This document shows positions 1 to 42,155 of a stretch of DNA of 64,000 nt, one piece after another; positions within the stretch are counted from its first letter, which is position 1; the number at the start of each line of letters is the position of its first letter. The stretch is from Sciurus carolinensis. Its lineage: Eukaryota > Chordata > Mammalia > Rodentia > Sciuridae. Under the pieces are notes generated by a model. The model was not told the origin of the DNA. It did no database searches and saw only the letters and a program-made list of their open reading frames with translations. The DNA is taken from the NCBI RefSeq assembly GCF_902686445.1, contig NC_062222.1, positions 139,766,596 to 139,830,595 on the forward strand, in the 5' to 3' direction. A program made the position numbers and the translations under genes.

Positions 1-63
1 AATAAATACATACATATTATATATGTATATATATGTATATAAAAGAATATTAATATCAACTAG

Positions 64-259
64 TTGGGTGGTGGTGCACACCTGTAATTTGAGCAACCCA
101 GGAGCTAAGGCGACAGGAGGATTGCAGGTTTTGAGGCCAGCCTCAGCAACTTAGCAAGACCTGTCTCAAAATTTAGAAAGGGCTGGATGGGGTGTAGCTC
201 AGTGGTAGAGTGCCCCTGCGTTTCCCAGTACTGCAAAAGCCCCCCCCCAAAAAAAAAAG
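64..259 (+). repeat. B1-dID SINE
   Basis: The 7SL-like part ('ggtggtgcacacctgtaat') is followed by the dID part ('gtgtagctcagtggtagag') and an A-rich tail after a C run. It is dimeric, about 195 bp and moderately diverged. Confidence 0.85.
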
Positions 260-427
260 GCGACTTAACTCATAATGGCCAAAAATCAAGGATCCATCAA
301 CCATTGTATTAGCAAAGAAATTATGGTACATTCATTTCATGCAATGGGATACTACAAACAGTGTAAAATAACATGCTACCATTACTGACAAAGTTAATAA
401 ATCTGATATAATAGAAATGAAAAAAGC

Positions 428-629
428 CACTGGATGCAGTGGCACATGCCTGTAATCCCAGCAACATGAGAGGCTGAGGCAGGAGGATCATGAGTTCAAA
501 GCCAGTGTCAGCAACTTAGCAAGATCCTGTCTCAAAACAAAAAAAAAATAAAAAAAAATAGGCTGGGGATGTGGTTCAGTGGTTAAGTGCCCATGGGGTT
601 CATCCATCCCCAATTAAAAAAAAAAAAAG
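428..629 (+). repeat. B1-dID SINE
   Basis: The B1 monomer ('gcctgtaatcccagcaacat') is followed by the A-rich linker and the dID half ('gatgtggttcagtggttaag'), ending in an A tract. It lies inside the L1 fragment. Confidence 0.88.
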
Positions 630-650
630 CCATATCAAAAAAGCTATACA

Positions 651-789
651 GTGGGCTGAGGTTGTGGCTCAGTGGTAGAGCACTTGATTAGCATGTGTGG
701 GGCCCTGGGTTTGATCCTCAGCACCACATAAAAAAAATAAAATAAAATAAAGGTATTGTGTCCACCCATGAATAAAACAAAATATTTTT
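651..789 (+). repeat. ID SINE with long A/T-rich 3' tail and target-site duplication
   Basis: This is a tRNA-derived ID element ('ttgtggctcagtggtagagc ... gtttgatcctcagcaccaca') with the sciurid-type tail 'ggtattgtgtccac'. It is bracketed by the 14-bp direct repeat 'aaaaaagctataca' at 637-650 and 790-803, a clean target-site duplication that marks a retrotransposition event into the L1 fragment. Confidence 0.92.
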
Positions 790-1837
790 AAAAAAGCTAT
801 ACACTAATTCCATTTACATAAAGAAAAAATGTAAAAAGCCAAAAGTGATGTTTGGTGGTAGCAGCAGTCAGAATTTACTTTTGAGGGGATGTGAGGTCAG
901 AGGGCGCATGAGGCTTCTGGAGAGTGGCAGCCTTCCACCTGGATCCAAGCACAGATGGCCTGTGTGTCTATGTGGTGGAAAAAAATTATTTGGGACTTAG
1001 CCATTTCATGTGTGTTACACTTTGAAGGTTTACAAAATAAATATTCACATTTGCTGTGACCCAGTAATCCAACTTCTAGGAATCTGTCCTTCAGTTTGTT
1101 AGGAATAAGTCCAGTTTTATGTGCAAAGATATGTCCCAGATAACTGGCTGAAAAAAGAGATGTGTTCTCACTCTTAGGTGCAAGTAAGCCCAAGGCTCCC
1201 TTCTCACAGGGGCACACAAGCAGGAAGAAGCAGAGGCATCAGATGAACCTTCCTCCCTTCAAAGATCTTCATCCCAAGTCCTAGATTTAGCTGCAAAGGA
1301 GACTGGTGAACAGTGTTTTAGCTGCGCTGTTTCAATCCCGGTTTGTCACTCAGAAGGAAGGACAGAATGGGAGTGGCTGTGGGGGCTAGCAGACGAGACC
1401 TCCATCCCATGCACACCCAGCCTGCAGCACCACTGCATGGAAGTCAGTCCAGTGGCACAAGATGGACTGCAGATAGCCTTCTGCTCCTTCAGGTCCATGT
1501 ACCTGGAGGAGGGAAACCCGGCTCTTCAACGTGCCTTGGGCTCTTCTCCTGGAGGGCCAGGGGTACAGGCCTCAGCCTGTACCAGTAAGCTGGAGCCATC
1601 CCCACCCAGCGGTAAGTACCCCTTTCCTCAGCTTACTCACTTTGGTATCTGGCTCCAAATTTCCTTTCAGCCCACAGGCCAGTTGATCCTGCCACTTCCA
1701 CTGCCTCCTCTTGTCTCTCCCGTCCCCAGTTTAAGCCTCTCAGACAAGCCTTACAGCCTCTCTCTTGCATGCACCCTTGACTCCACTGTCCCTCTCTCCC
1801 TTTTATCACACTTCCTGGGAAAACCCCCAATAGGGAG

Positions 1838-1970
1838 CCAGCCACGGTGGTGTACTCCTGTAATCCCAGCTACTCAGGAGGCTGAGGCACAATAATTCCA
1901 AGTTCAAGGCCAGCCTGGGTCAGTTAGTGAAACCCTCAGTAATCTAGAGAGACCTTGTCTTAAAACAAAT
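1838..1970 (+). repeat. B1 monomer (truncated B1-dID)
   Basis: Contains 'ggtggtgtactcctgtaatc' and 'gaggctgaggcacaataatt'. The dID half is missing. Confidence 0.75.
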
Positions 1971-1973
1971 AAG

Positions 1974-2183
1974 TTAGCTGGGAGAGATGGCTCACGCCTG
2001 TAATCCAACAGCTTGGGAGGCTGAGGCAGGAGAATGATGAATTCAAAGCCAGCCTCAGCAAAAGTGAGGCACTAAACAACTCAATGAGACCCTGTCTCCA
2101 AATAAAATACAAAATAGGGCTGAGGATGTGGCTCAGTGGTCTAGTGCCCCGAGTTCAATCCCTGGTACCCTCCCCCAAATAAA
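1974..2183 (+). repeat. B1-dID SINE
   Basis: Full dimer: B1 part ('gatggctcacgcctgtaatc'), linker, then dID part ('gaggatgtggctcagtggtc'), ending in 'cccccaaataaa'. Confidence 0.88.
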
Positions 2184-2325
2184 CTGGGTGTGGTGGCACA
2201 TGACTGTAATCCCAGCAGTGAGGTGTCTGAGGCAGAAGAATTGCAAGTTCAAATTCAGCCTCTTGGGCTGGGGTTGTGGCTCAGTGGTTAGAGTGCTTGC
2301 CAAGCATGTGTGAGGCACTGGGTTG

Positions 2326-2745
2326 TGTAATCATACACGTACATAGGGTAAGATGTTTGTCTCATTCTGTTATTTTTCTTCCCCCCACCCCCACCCCACC
2401 CCTCTTTTTTCTCCTTTCTTGCCTCCCTACCACCCCCTGTTATGTATCATCATCCACTTATCAGAGAGATCACTTGTCCTTTGGTTTGGGGGGATTGGCT
2501 TATCTCACTTAGCACGATATTCTCCAACTGCATCCATTTACTGGCAAATACCATAATTTTATTCTTCTTTATGGCTGAGTAATATTCCATTGTGTATAAA
2601 CCACAGTTTCTTCATCCATTCATCAATTGAAGGGCATCTAGGTTGGTTCCACAACCTAGCTATTGTGAATTGAGCAGCTGTGAACACTGAAGTGGCTGCA
2701 TCACTGTAGTATGCTGATTTTAAGTCCCTGGCAACTAAAGAAAAA
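2326..2745 (+). mobile_element. L1 3'-end fragment
   Basis: 'gagtaatattccattgtgta', 'catccattcatcaattgaag' and 'ggttggttccacaacctagc' match the widely shared L1 3'-region wording. It is 5'-truncated and non-coding. Confidence 0.65.
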
Positions 2746-2823
2746 AATATTGGGTTGGGGATATAGCTCAGTTGGTAGAGGTCTTGCCTTGCAAGCACAA
2801 AGCCCTGGGTTCAATCCCCAGCA

Positions 2824-2858
<35 letters not shown>
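2824..2858 (+). repeat. (CA)n microsatellite in an ID tail
   Basis: Uninterrupted CA dinucleotides follow 'caatccccagcac' of the ID element. Confidence 0.95.
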
Positions 2859-2863
<5 letters not shown>

Positions 2864-3051
2864 GAAAAATGGAAAAATGGAAAAAAAAAAAAAAAACCAC
2901 AAAAACAAATCCAGCCTCTGCAATTTAGCAAGGCCCTAAGCAAATTAGTGAGATCCTGTCTCAAAATAAAAAAATAAAAAGGGCTGGGAATGTTGCTCAG
3001 TGTTTAAGTGCCCCTGGGTTCAATCCTGATACCAAAAAAATAAAATATAAA

Positions 3052-3105
3052 AAGGGCTGGGGGTGTAGGTCAGTACCCCTGGGTTCACTCCTAGTACCAC
3101 AAAAC
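3052..3105 (+). repeat. dID fragment
   Basis: Partial tRNA-derived half ('ggctgggggtgtaggtcagt ... ctgggttcactcctagtacc'). Confidence 0.6.
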
Positions 3106-3493
3106 AAACTCAACAGAGGCAAATCCAACTCTGCCTGTACTGAACCCAAGTGTGGGGACTGGAGATGTGATCCCGGAGTACAGTACTTGCCTGGAATGTG
3201 GACCCCCAGCACCAAAAAAACTAACAAACCAAAAATCAATCACAACAGCAAAACACACACAAAAGAAGCCAAGTATGGCTTGAAGAAAGCATACACAGCC
3301 CTTTCCTGCTGGATCTTCCTTTGGCACCCTGATCCTAAATCTCCTCCAGCCAGATGCTTAGCCCTTTCCCTACTGCCTTCTTAACTGGGCCTGTGCTACC
3401 TGGACATCCCACCAGATTTCTTAGTGTAAACACTTAAGTGAGTCATGGACCACTAGAAGGATACCTACAGCATGGGGAGTAGCTGGTATCAAG

Positions 3494-3695
3494 TCAGGTG
3501 AGGTGGTGCTCAGCCTGTGATCCCAGCAACTCTGGAGGCTGAGGCAGAAGGATTGTCAAATTCTAGGTCAGCCTCAACAATTAGTGAAGCCTCAGCAAGA
3601 CCAGTCACCCAGTCTCAAAAAAAAAAAAAAAAAAAGTCTAGATGTAGCTCAGTGGTAAAGCACCCCTGCATTCAATCCCTAGTGTCGTCACACAT
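3494..3695 (+). repeat. B1-dID SINE
   Basis: The B1 part ('cctgtgatcccagcaactct') is followed by an A18-type linker and the dID half ('gatgtagctcagtggtaaag'). Confidence 0.85.
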
Positions 3696-4387
3696 GCACA
3701 CACAAAGTCTGTGGTGCTAAAACATAAAACAAACGGCTGGGCAGTAGGGTTCTGAGCCTGGACTGCTGCATAGGGGTGGTCCTTCCCAGGTCTTAAGAGT
3801 ATACATTATAACCTGGCAGGATGCCCAACTTCTACTTCTTTGCTTATTCTTATTTTTATAAACCTGAAATGGCTACACTTAGATAATAAGAAAACCCCAA
3901 ATTTTGCTATCACCCTTCCCTGCCCAGGCTGTCCCTGTGCAGAGGCAGCTGTGTCCACCTGCCATTGGCTCTTGGCTCCTACCCTTGCAGTAGGTGGGAG
4001 TCATCCCAAGAGTAGATGAGTGGTATGTTCCTGCATCCCTACACCTCTGTGCATCCCGGGCCGGCAGGATATGAAGTGGTTTCTCCACCTTGTCCAGTGT
4101 TCTTCCAAGACTGCAAACAGGCACTTCTGTGGAGGAGGCTGACCCAGGGCATCTATTGAAGGAGCACTGATTCTTACCCAGTCCCAGGGTTTCCTTCCTG
4201 TCTCTCAGAGTCTGGGCAGGGCTAAGCAGACCTCAGGGCTAACATCCCTGCTAGAACTAGGACAATATCCTACACTAGGGTCATAAAAAGTCCAGTCCTT
4301 TCTGACCCTGAGCACCTGCCTGCTGTGGCCAGGCCTAACCCTGGGTGAGGGGAACAAGGTTTCTTCTCTTTCTCCTTCTCCTTCTTT

Positions 4388-4582
4388 GTTTTTGGTACTG
4401 GGGGTTGAACCCAGGGGTGCTTTACCACTGAGTCACATTCCTAGTCCTTTTAATTTTTTACTGAGACTAAGCTGCTCAGGGACTCCTTAAGTTGCTGAGG
4501 CTGGCCTCAAACTTGGGACTCTCCTGCCTCAGTCTCCTCAATTGCTGGGATTACAGGCTCCTGCCACCGCCTTTGGCTATGT
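4388..4582 (-). repeat. B1-dID SINE (reverse)
   Basis: The reverse-strand dID ('ggtactgggggttgaaccca') leads into the B1 part ('gattacaggctcctgccacc'). Confidence 0.85.
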
Positions 4583-5838
4583 TTTTCTTTATTCTCCCTT
4601 TGCTGGGTTGTGGGGGGTGGACAAGGGACCCCATTACAATTTGTTGGCATCAGAGGCCCAGGTTTTGGGTATCCCTGTGCTTAGCTTAATTCTGTATTAA
4701 CTGTATCTGCCCAATGGATACAAAGCTTCCAGACCATCTTCAAAGTAACCTGAAATAAATAGCACCACCTCCTCTCACTGGAGCTGGGGCCTCCAGGCCC
4801 ATGAAGGCCCATCTCCTATGGTTCTGGTTTGGGGTAAACGACTAGGCTGGCTACTTTTTCCCAGTGAGCTGTGCTGGGAGAGCTGGGGGGGATGGAGAGG
4901 GAGCCTCAAATTACCTCTCAACACTAGGGAGCAGGCTGGGATCAGGAGTTCCTCACTTGTGCACCCAGAGAGCAGAGATGCAGGACCCATGCCCTAAATT
5001 TACCCAACTCCCACCCCCACGAACAAGGCAGAGAGGGTAGGGAAAGGACGGATAAGGCCTTCTGCAGGGAGCCTGAGAGGAGCAAAGGCCAGGCAGTGGT
5101 CAGCGGTGAGGGAAGCCCTGAGGAAGGGACTGGTATCCCTGGATTGGGGTGTAGGTCTGTGAGCAGGGGTGTGCCGGGGAGGGCCGGGGTGCCGCGGGCG
5201 TAGATCCCGTGGGTCCCCACCTTTTCTCGGCCTGCCTCACTCCATCCATTCCGCGCTGAAGGAAGGGAAGGGACGGCGAGGCTGAAGTCACTCCTTTGGA
5301 GCTGGCAGGCCGGCTGCAGGGTGGGCGGGAGGCAACTTTTTGCGGGCCAGCGCTTGAGCGGTCAGTGAGCCGGGCGTGGGGAGTGGCTGTCCGTTGGCGG
5401 CCCGGACCCTCTACGGCGGGGTCCTGGAAGGCCCGAGACAGGCCCTCGACTTTTCCTTTGCAGACGGGGACGTGGGACCCGCAGGGAACCTGGCGCTGTC
5501 GCCACCCCATGGAGGCCCCGGCCCGCGGGGCAGAGTGGCTGTGTTGATGCGCTTCCCGCGGAAAGGAGGTCCAGCGCTGTCCAGAGGCGATGCCCGCACA
5601 CCCAGCAGTACCGGGTGTGGGGAACGCCGCCCACCGCAGGCAGGGCGCCGGCAGCCGGACGAGGACCCGGGCCGAGGGCGACCTGGGCGCTCGGACAGGC
5701 AAGAGCGGCCTGGGTCCTGCGCGCTGCCCCTGGAGGGTGCACGGCGCCGGAAAGCGCTCCCCCAGTGTCCCAGAAGCCGTATGCAACACACCGCGGGCGG
5801 CCGACTCGCAGCCAAGATTCCGGTGGGAGAACAGCCAC

Positions 5839-5850
5839 TGCGCGTGCGCG
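5839..5850 (+). promoter_or_regulatory. NRF1-like site
   Basis: TGCGCGTGCGCG matches the NRF1 palindrome YGCGCAYGCGCR at 11 of 12 positions. NRF1 commonly controls nuclear genes for mitochondrial proteins, which fits LETM1. Binding is inferred only. Confidence 0.5.
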
Positions 5851-5900
5851 GGAGCCCCGCGGGACCACGAGAACCAGAATGCCGTGCGCTCGCGGGGAGA

Positions 5901-6105
5901 CCGCGCGGTGCACGTCGGGACCTGCAGTCCCAGGGCGGGAAGGGCGGGCCGCGCGGTGCACGTCGGGACCTGCAGTCCCAGGGCGGGAAGGGCGGGCCGC
6001 GCGGTGCACGTCGGGACCTGCAGTCCCAGGGCGGGAAGGGCGGGCCGCGCGGTGCACGCCGGGACCTGCAGTCCCAGGGCGGGCCGCGCGGTGCACGCCG
6101 GGGCC
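5901..6105. repeat. 48-bp minisatellite in the LETM1 promoter, about 4.4 copies
   Basis: Units begin with 'ccgcgcggtgcacg' at 5901, 5949, 5997 and 6045. The first three are nearly identical. The fourth lacks 9 bp ('aagggcggg'-type), so the fifth, partial, copy begins at 6084. Each unit carries 'gacctgcagtcccaggg', a GC box and CpGs. It ends about 60 bp upstream of the CCAAT box. Confidence 0.95.
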
Positions 6106-6161
6106 GCCAGTCGGCGGCGCAGGGCCGCCCCGCACCTGGTCGGCGGCGGGCGCCCGCGGGG

Positions 6162-6201
6162 CCAATGGGAGTGGCGGTCCGTCGCCCCGCCCCGCCCCGC
6201 C
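6162..6201 (+). promoter_or_regulatory. LETM1: CCAAT box and tandem GC boxes
   Basis: CCAAT at 6162-6166 is followed by 'ccccgccccgccccgcc' at about 6185-6201. This is a typical NF-Y/Sp1 arrangement for a housekeeping promoter. Confidence 0.7.
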
Positions 6202-6219
6202 GGACGTCTGTGCCGGGAC

Positions 6220-6252
6220 ATGGCCGCCGCCGGTGCCGGGTCCTTGCGCTGA
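6220..6252 (+). CDS. Putative uORF in LETM1 5' UTR (10 codons)
   Basis: The ATG has G at -3 and G at +4 and reads 10 codons to TGA at 6250-6252. The LETM1 start at 6388 has C at -3. If transcription begins upstream of 6220, this uORF has the better start context and could lower LETM1 translation. Transcription start and translation are not established. Confidence 0.4.
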   Translation: MAAAGAGSLR

Positions 6253-6387
6253 GAGCCTGCTGTCAGCAGCCAACCTCTGCCGTCGGCCGTCCGCGCGGGC
6301 CGGGCCCAGGCGCTGCCCGGACGGCGAGGAGCCGCGGCCACCGCGGAGGAAGAGGAGGCTGCCGCAGGAGGCCGTCTCGGCCGGCGC

Positions 6388-39622
<33,235 letters not shown>

Positions 39623-39746
39623 GGGCGGCCCTGGCCCCCACATGGCCCCTGTGGGCCTCCTCCTACTACTACGTTGCTGCAGTGGGGATGATGTGAGAGG
39701 GATTGCTTTGAGGTGATCTTAGTGGCAGATCTAATATTTTGTCTGG

Positions 39747-39752
39747 AATAAA
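39747..39752 (+). terminator. LETM1: Proximal LETM1 poly(A) signal
   Basis: AATAAA, 125 nt after the stop codon. It would give a very short 3' UTR. Confidence 0.6.
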
Positions 39753-42128
39753 TCAGAAACTTCTGTAATCAAGTAACTTTTAATTTTCATCATTCCACGA
39801 AGATTCAGTCAGCCTGGAGACTGGGAGCCTCCAGGGAGTCTCCAGGGAGTCGTGTCTGGACTCACCTATGTGGTGCTCAGTGGCCCTGAAGAGGCCACGT
39901 GCATTTGCAGCAGGGGGTGCCTCCCTGCACGTGCCTGTGCTGTCTAGGGCCTGACCTGTGCTCTCTGTTCCCTGAGAGGAGAGTGAGGACCACATGGACT
40001 TCCAATGCCCAAGTGGAACTGGACAGTGAGCCTCATGTTCTCAGAGGTGCTGGACAAGAATCAGACACGCGCACAGCCCTTCTCAGCTCTGAAGATCCTT
40101 CAGCGAGTCTGTGGACTTTGATTCCCAAACATCCATGTAAATAGGTCGTCTGTTCCTGCATTTTCAAAGTCATCTGTGTGACTCTTGAGACAAGCATCTG
40201 TGACCTCGGTGGCCTCTGGAAATAGCACCTCCTGACAGCAGTGCCCGTGTCTCAAGTGGATCCTATGGTGTTTGCTGAGCTCTTTCTTGGTTCACTTTTG
40301 GTTTTCCCCTGTCCTCAACTGGTTGACTAGTACAGGACCTCCACACTTGAAGTCTGATGTGTGAGTAACATCCAGAAGGAACTGTCGGGGAGACACCCTA
40401 GTGCAGCCCTTGAGAAGGAAGCATTGGTTGGGTGCTGGCCATGTGTTGGGGTCCGAGAGCTAGGCCACCACCGCAGCCAGCCAGAGCAGGTTCTCTGGGA
40501 GCACCTGTGGGGCCCTGTGGCTTCCACGTAAAATCCAAACCCAGCCGCCTAGAGGACACACGGCTAGAGTGGACATTACCTGCAGCTGGCCTCCTGGGCC
40601 AGGGTACCACAGACGGTCTCTGCACTTCGACCTCCTCTAGAACAAACAGGCCAGTGGCCACTCCTGGCCCCACCAGGGTCTATGGAGAGGTCGCATGAGA
40701 AGCAGTGGCATCCCAAGGGGCTTTCAGTGTGCACCCCACGTGCTTAGGGCTGGTGTGCCTCCAGGGCCCTGGTGGCCAGTGGCGGCTTCATACTTGGTGA
40801 CCCCGTTGGGGGAAGCTCAGTGTGGGCAGACCAGAGCTGGGTGTCCTGTGACCCCTCCACCTTCCTGCTCCCGAAGGCCACACTTGTCCTCTATGGGTTG
40901 CCAGCAAGAGTGTCCTCTTGGAGGGCTCCAGATACAGGACCCACAGAGCCAAGTTAGCCAGGGAGGGGGGTCACAGCACTCAGGAGTGACACTTTCTCAG
41001 TTACTTACTTTTTTCCTTGGCCCTTAAAGAAGAAACTTGGCAGAATAGGAATCCGATTGTACATTCTCACATGGACCCAGGTCGAGAAGCTGTTGGGCCC
41101 AAGGCCTTTCGCTTCAGGCCTGGAGAAGGGAGTGTGTCAGCTTGGAGGGAATTTTGCCAGTCACCTGCCCGCACTCCAGCAGCCTCTGAGCTCAGACTGC
41201 ACTTACTTTTGAGAACAAGCTCTGGTTGCCAAGTGTGCCCCCAGGAGGGACATCTCTCCTGTGTGCAGCACTCTGGGCCCATCTGCTCTGGAGTCCGCCC
41301 TCCCTGGTCACAGCAGCACCTCAGGATGTGGGCTCACTTCCAGGTGCCACAGGGACATGGAGGGGCACACGTGGATGGAAGGTTCTGTTGGGTGGCCTTC
41401 TCCCTGAAGCCGTTCTGGATTTGTTTTGTCGTACTGACTTACTTGTTGCGGCCAAGTCGGTGTCTGGTGTGGGAGTGAGCAGTGGTGGACCCAGAAGTGA
41501 GGGCCTCGTGGTGAGGCCCTCTGCTGTGGCTGTGTCTGGCTGTCCATTTGTGCCTGCCCGTGCCTGAGCCTCACCTTCCTGGGTTTCCTGGAGCTGTGGT
41601 GTCCATGCCTGCGATGTGGACGGGGTCCCAGCGTAGGAGTCCAGTGCGCCTTCCTCACCCCACATGCCCACTTTCCCATGCAGGCACTGGGAACAGCATG
41701 TGGCACCCAGACACCACTGGCAATATTAAACATGAGGGGCGCCTCCTGGGAGCAAGTTCTCTGACAGCCTTTCAGGGTCCCACGGGCCCACAGCCTGAGC
41801 TCTGGGTAAACACCTTTTGTAGAAATGGTATTTTTATTAAAACCTCGAGACTGCGTTTCTATAACAGTTCAAAGTAATATTTATGAACCATTTGATGGAG
41901 ATGGAAACTCAGAGGTCTTAAGTGTCTGCCTTCATGACAGCACTGTGGGCCCCATACTCAGATTCCAGAGGAGCCTCACCTTCCCCACAGGTCACCTTCT
42001 GTGGGTTCAAGCCCTGGTTCCAGGCCTCTTCCTTGTGGCACCTCTGAGACCCATGTCCCCTTGTCCTGTGATGCTGATAGGTTACATGGTGATGTTTCTA
42101 GACACCATTCAATATGAAGAGATGATTT

Positions 42129-42134
42129 AATAAA
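42129..42134 (+). terminator. LETM1: Distal LETM1 poly(A) signal
   Basis: AATAAA with a GU-rich downstream element at about 42158-42180. Confidence 0.6.
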
Positions 42135-42155
42135 GTGCCACTTGATGATTGTCTG

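Larger units (their letters stand above)
262..1190 (+). mobile_element. Decayed L1 3'-end fragment, interrupted by SINEs
   Basis: Blocks at about 262-427, 630-650 and 790-930 resemble the mammalian L1 3' end ('cataatggccaaaaatcaag', 'ccatcaacc', 'caatgggatactac', 'ttccatttacataaag'). A B1-dID (428-629) and an ID (651-789) were inserted into it. 1060-1180 ('acccagtaatccaacttc') is a further L1-like stretch. It has no coding capacity. Assignment rests on remembered consensus wording. Confidence 0.6.
2184..3048 (+). mobile_element. B1-dID split by a nested ID/L1/ID(CA)n insertion
   Basis: The 5' half of a B1-dID (2184-2263) resumes at about 2907-3048 with its dID half. The intervening DNA holds a truncated ID (2264-2325), an L1 3'-end-like piece (about 2326-2745), a second ID subtype (2752-2823) with a (CA)n run (2824-2858), and an A-rich tail. 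The 13-bp repeats 'aaattcagcctct' (2251-2263) and 'aaatccagcctct' (2907-2919) bracket the insert with one mismatch. Confidence 0.7.
1..5100. other. Intergenic DNA upstream of LETM1, repeat-rich, no gene seen
   Basis: No exon-like ORF or splice-bounded conserved peptide was found. The stretch is a mosaic of ID and B1-dID SINEs with L1 3'-end fragments, listed separately. Short unique islands lie at about 1200-1835, 3110-3490, 3700-4385 and 4600-5100. By synteny with human 4p16.3, the next gene to the left should be NSD2, facing away; none of it is visible here. Confidence 0.7.
39623..42155 (+). other. LETM1: LETM1 3' UTR (extent inferred)
   Basis: A proximal AATAAA lies at 39747-39752 and a distal one at 42129-42134, the latter followed by GU-rich 'tggtttgtccaggttgg'. 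A long 3' UTR to the distal site would fit the long human mRNA as I recall it. It has no SINE insertion, which also fits transcribed, constrained DNA. Confidence 0.6.

Noticed and set aside
651..789. tRNA gene candidate ('gctcagtggtagagc ... gttTGATcc' A/B-box layout)
   Set aside because: The ID SINE is tRNA-derived. Dozens of copies with A-rich tails and TSDs show it is a retroposon, here and elsewhere in the window.
2711..2977. ORF with a His-Thr run
   Set aside because: Translation of an ID element's (CA)n tail.
5901..6105. CRISPR-like repeat array
   Set aside because: Direct head-to-tail 48-bp units without spacers in a eukaryotic promoter; it is a minisatellite.
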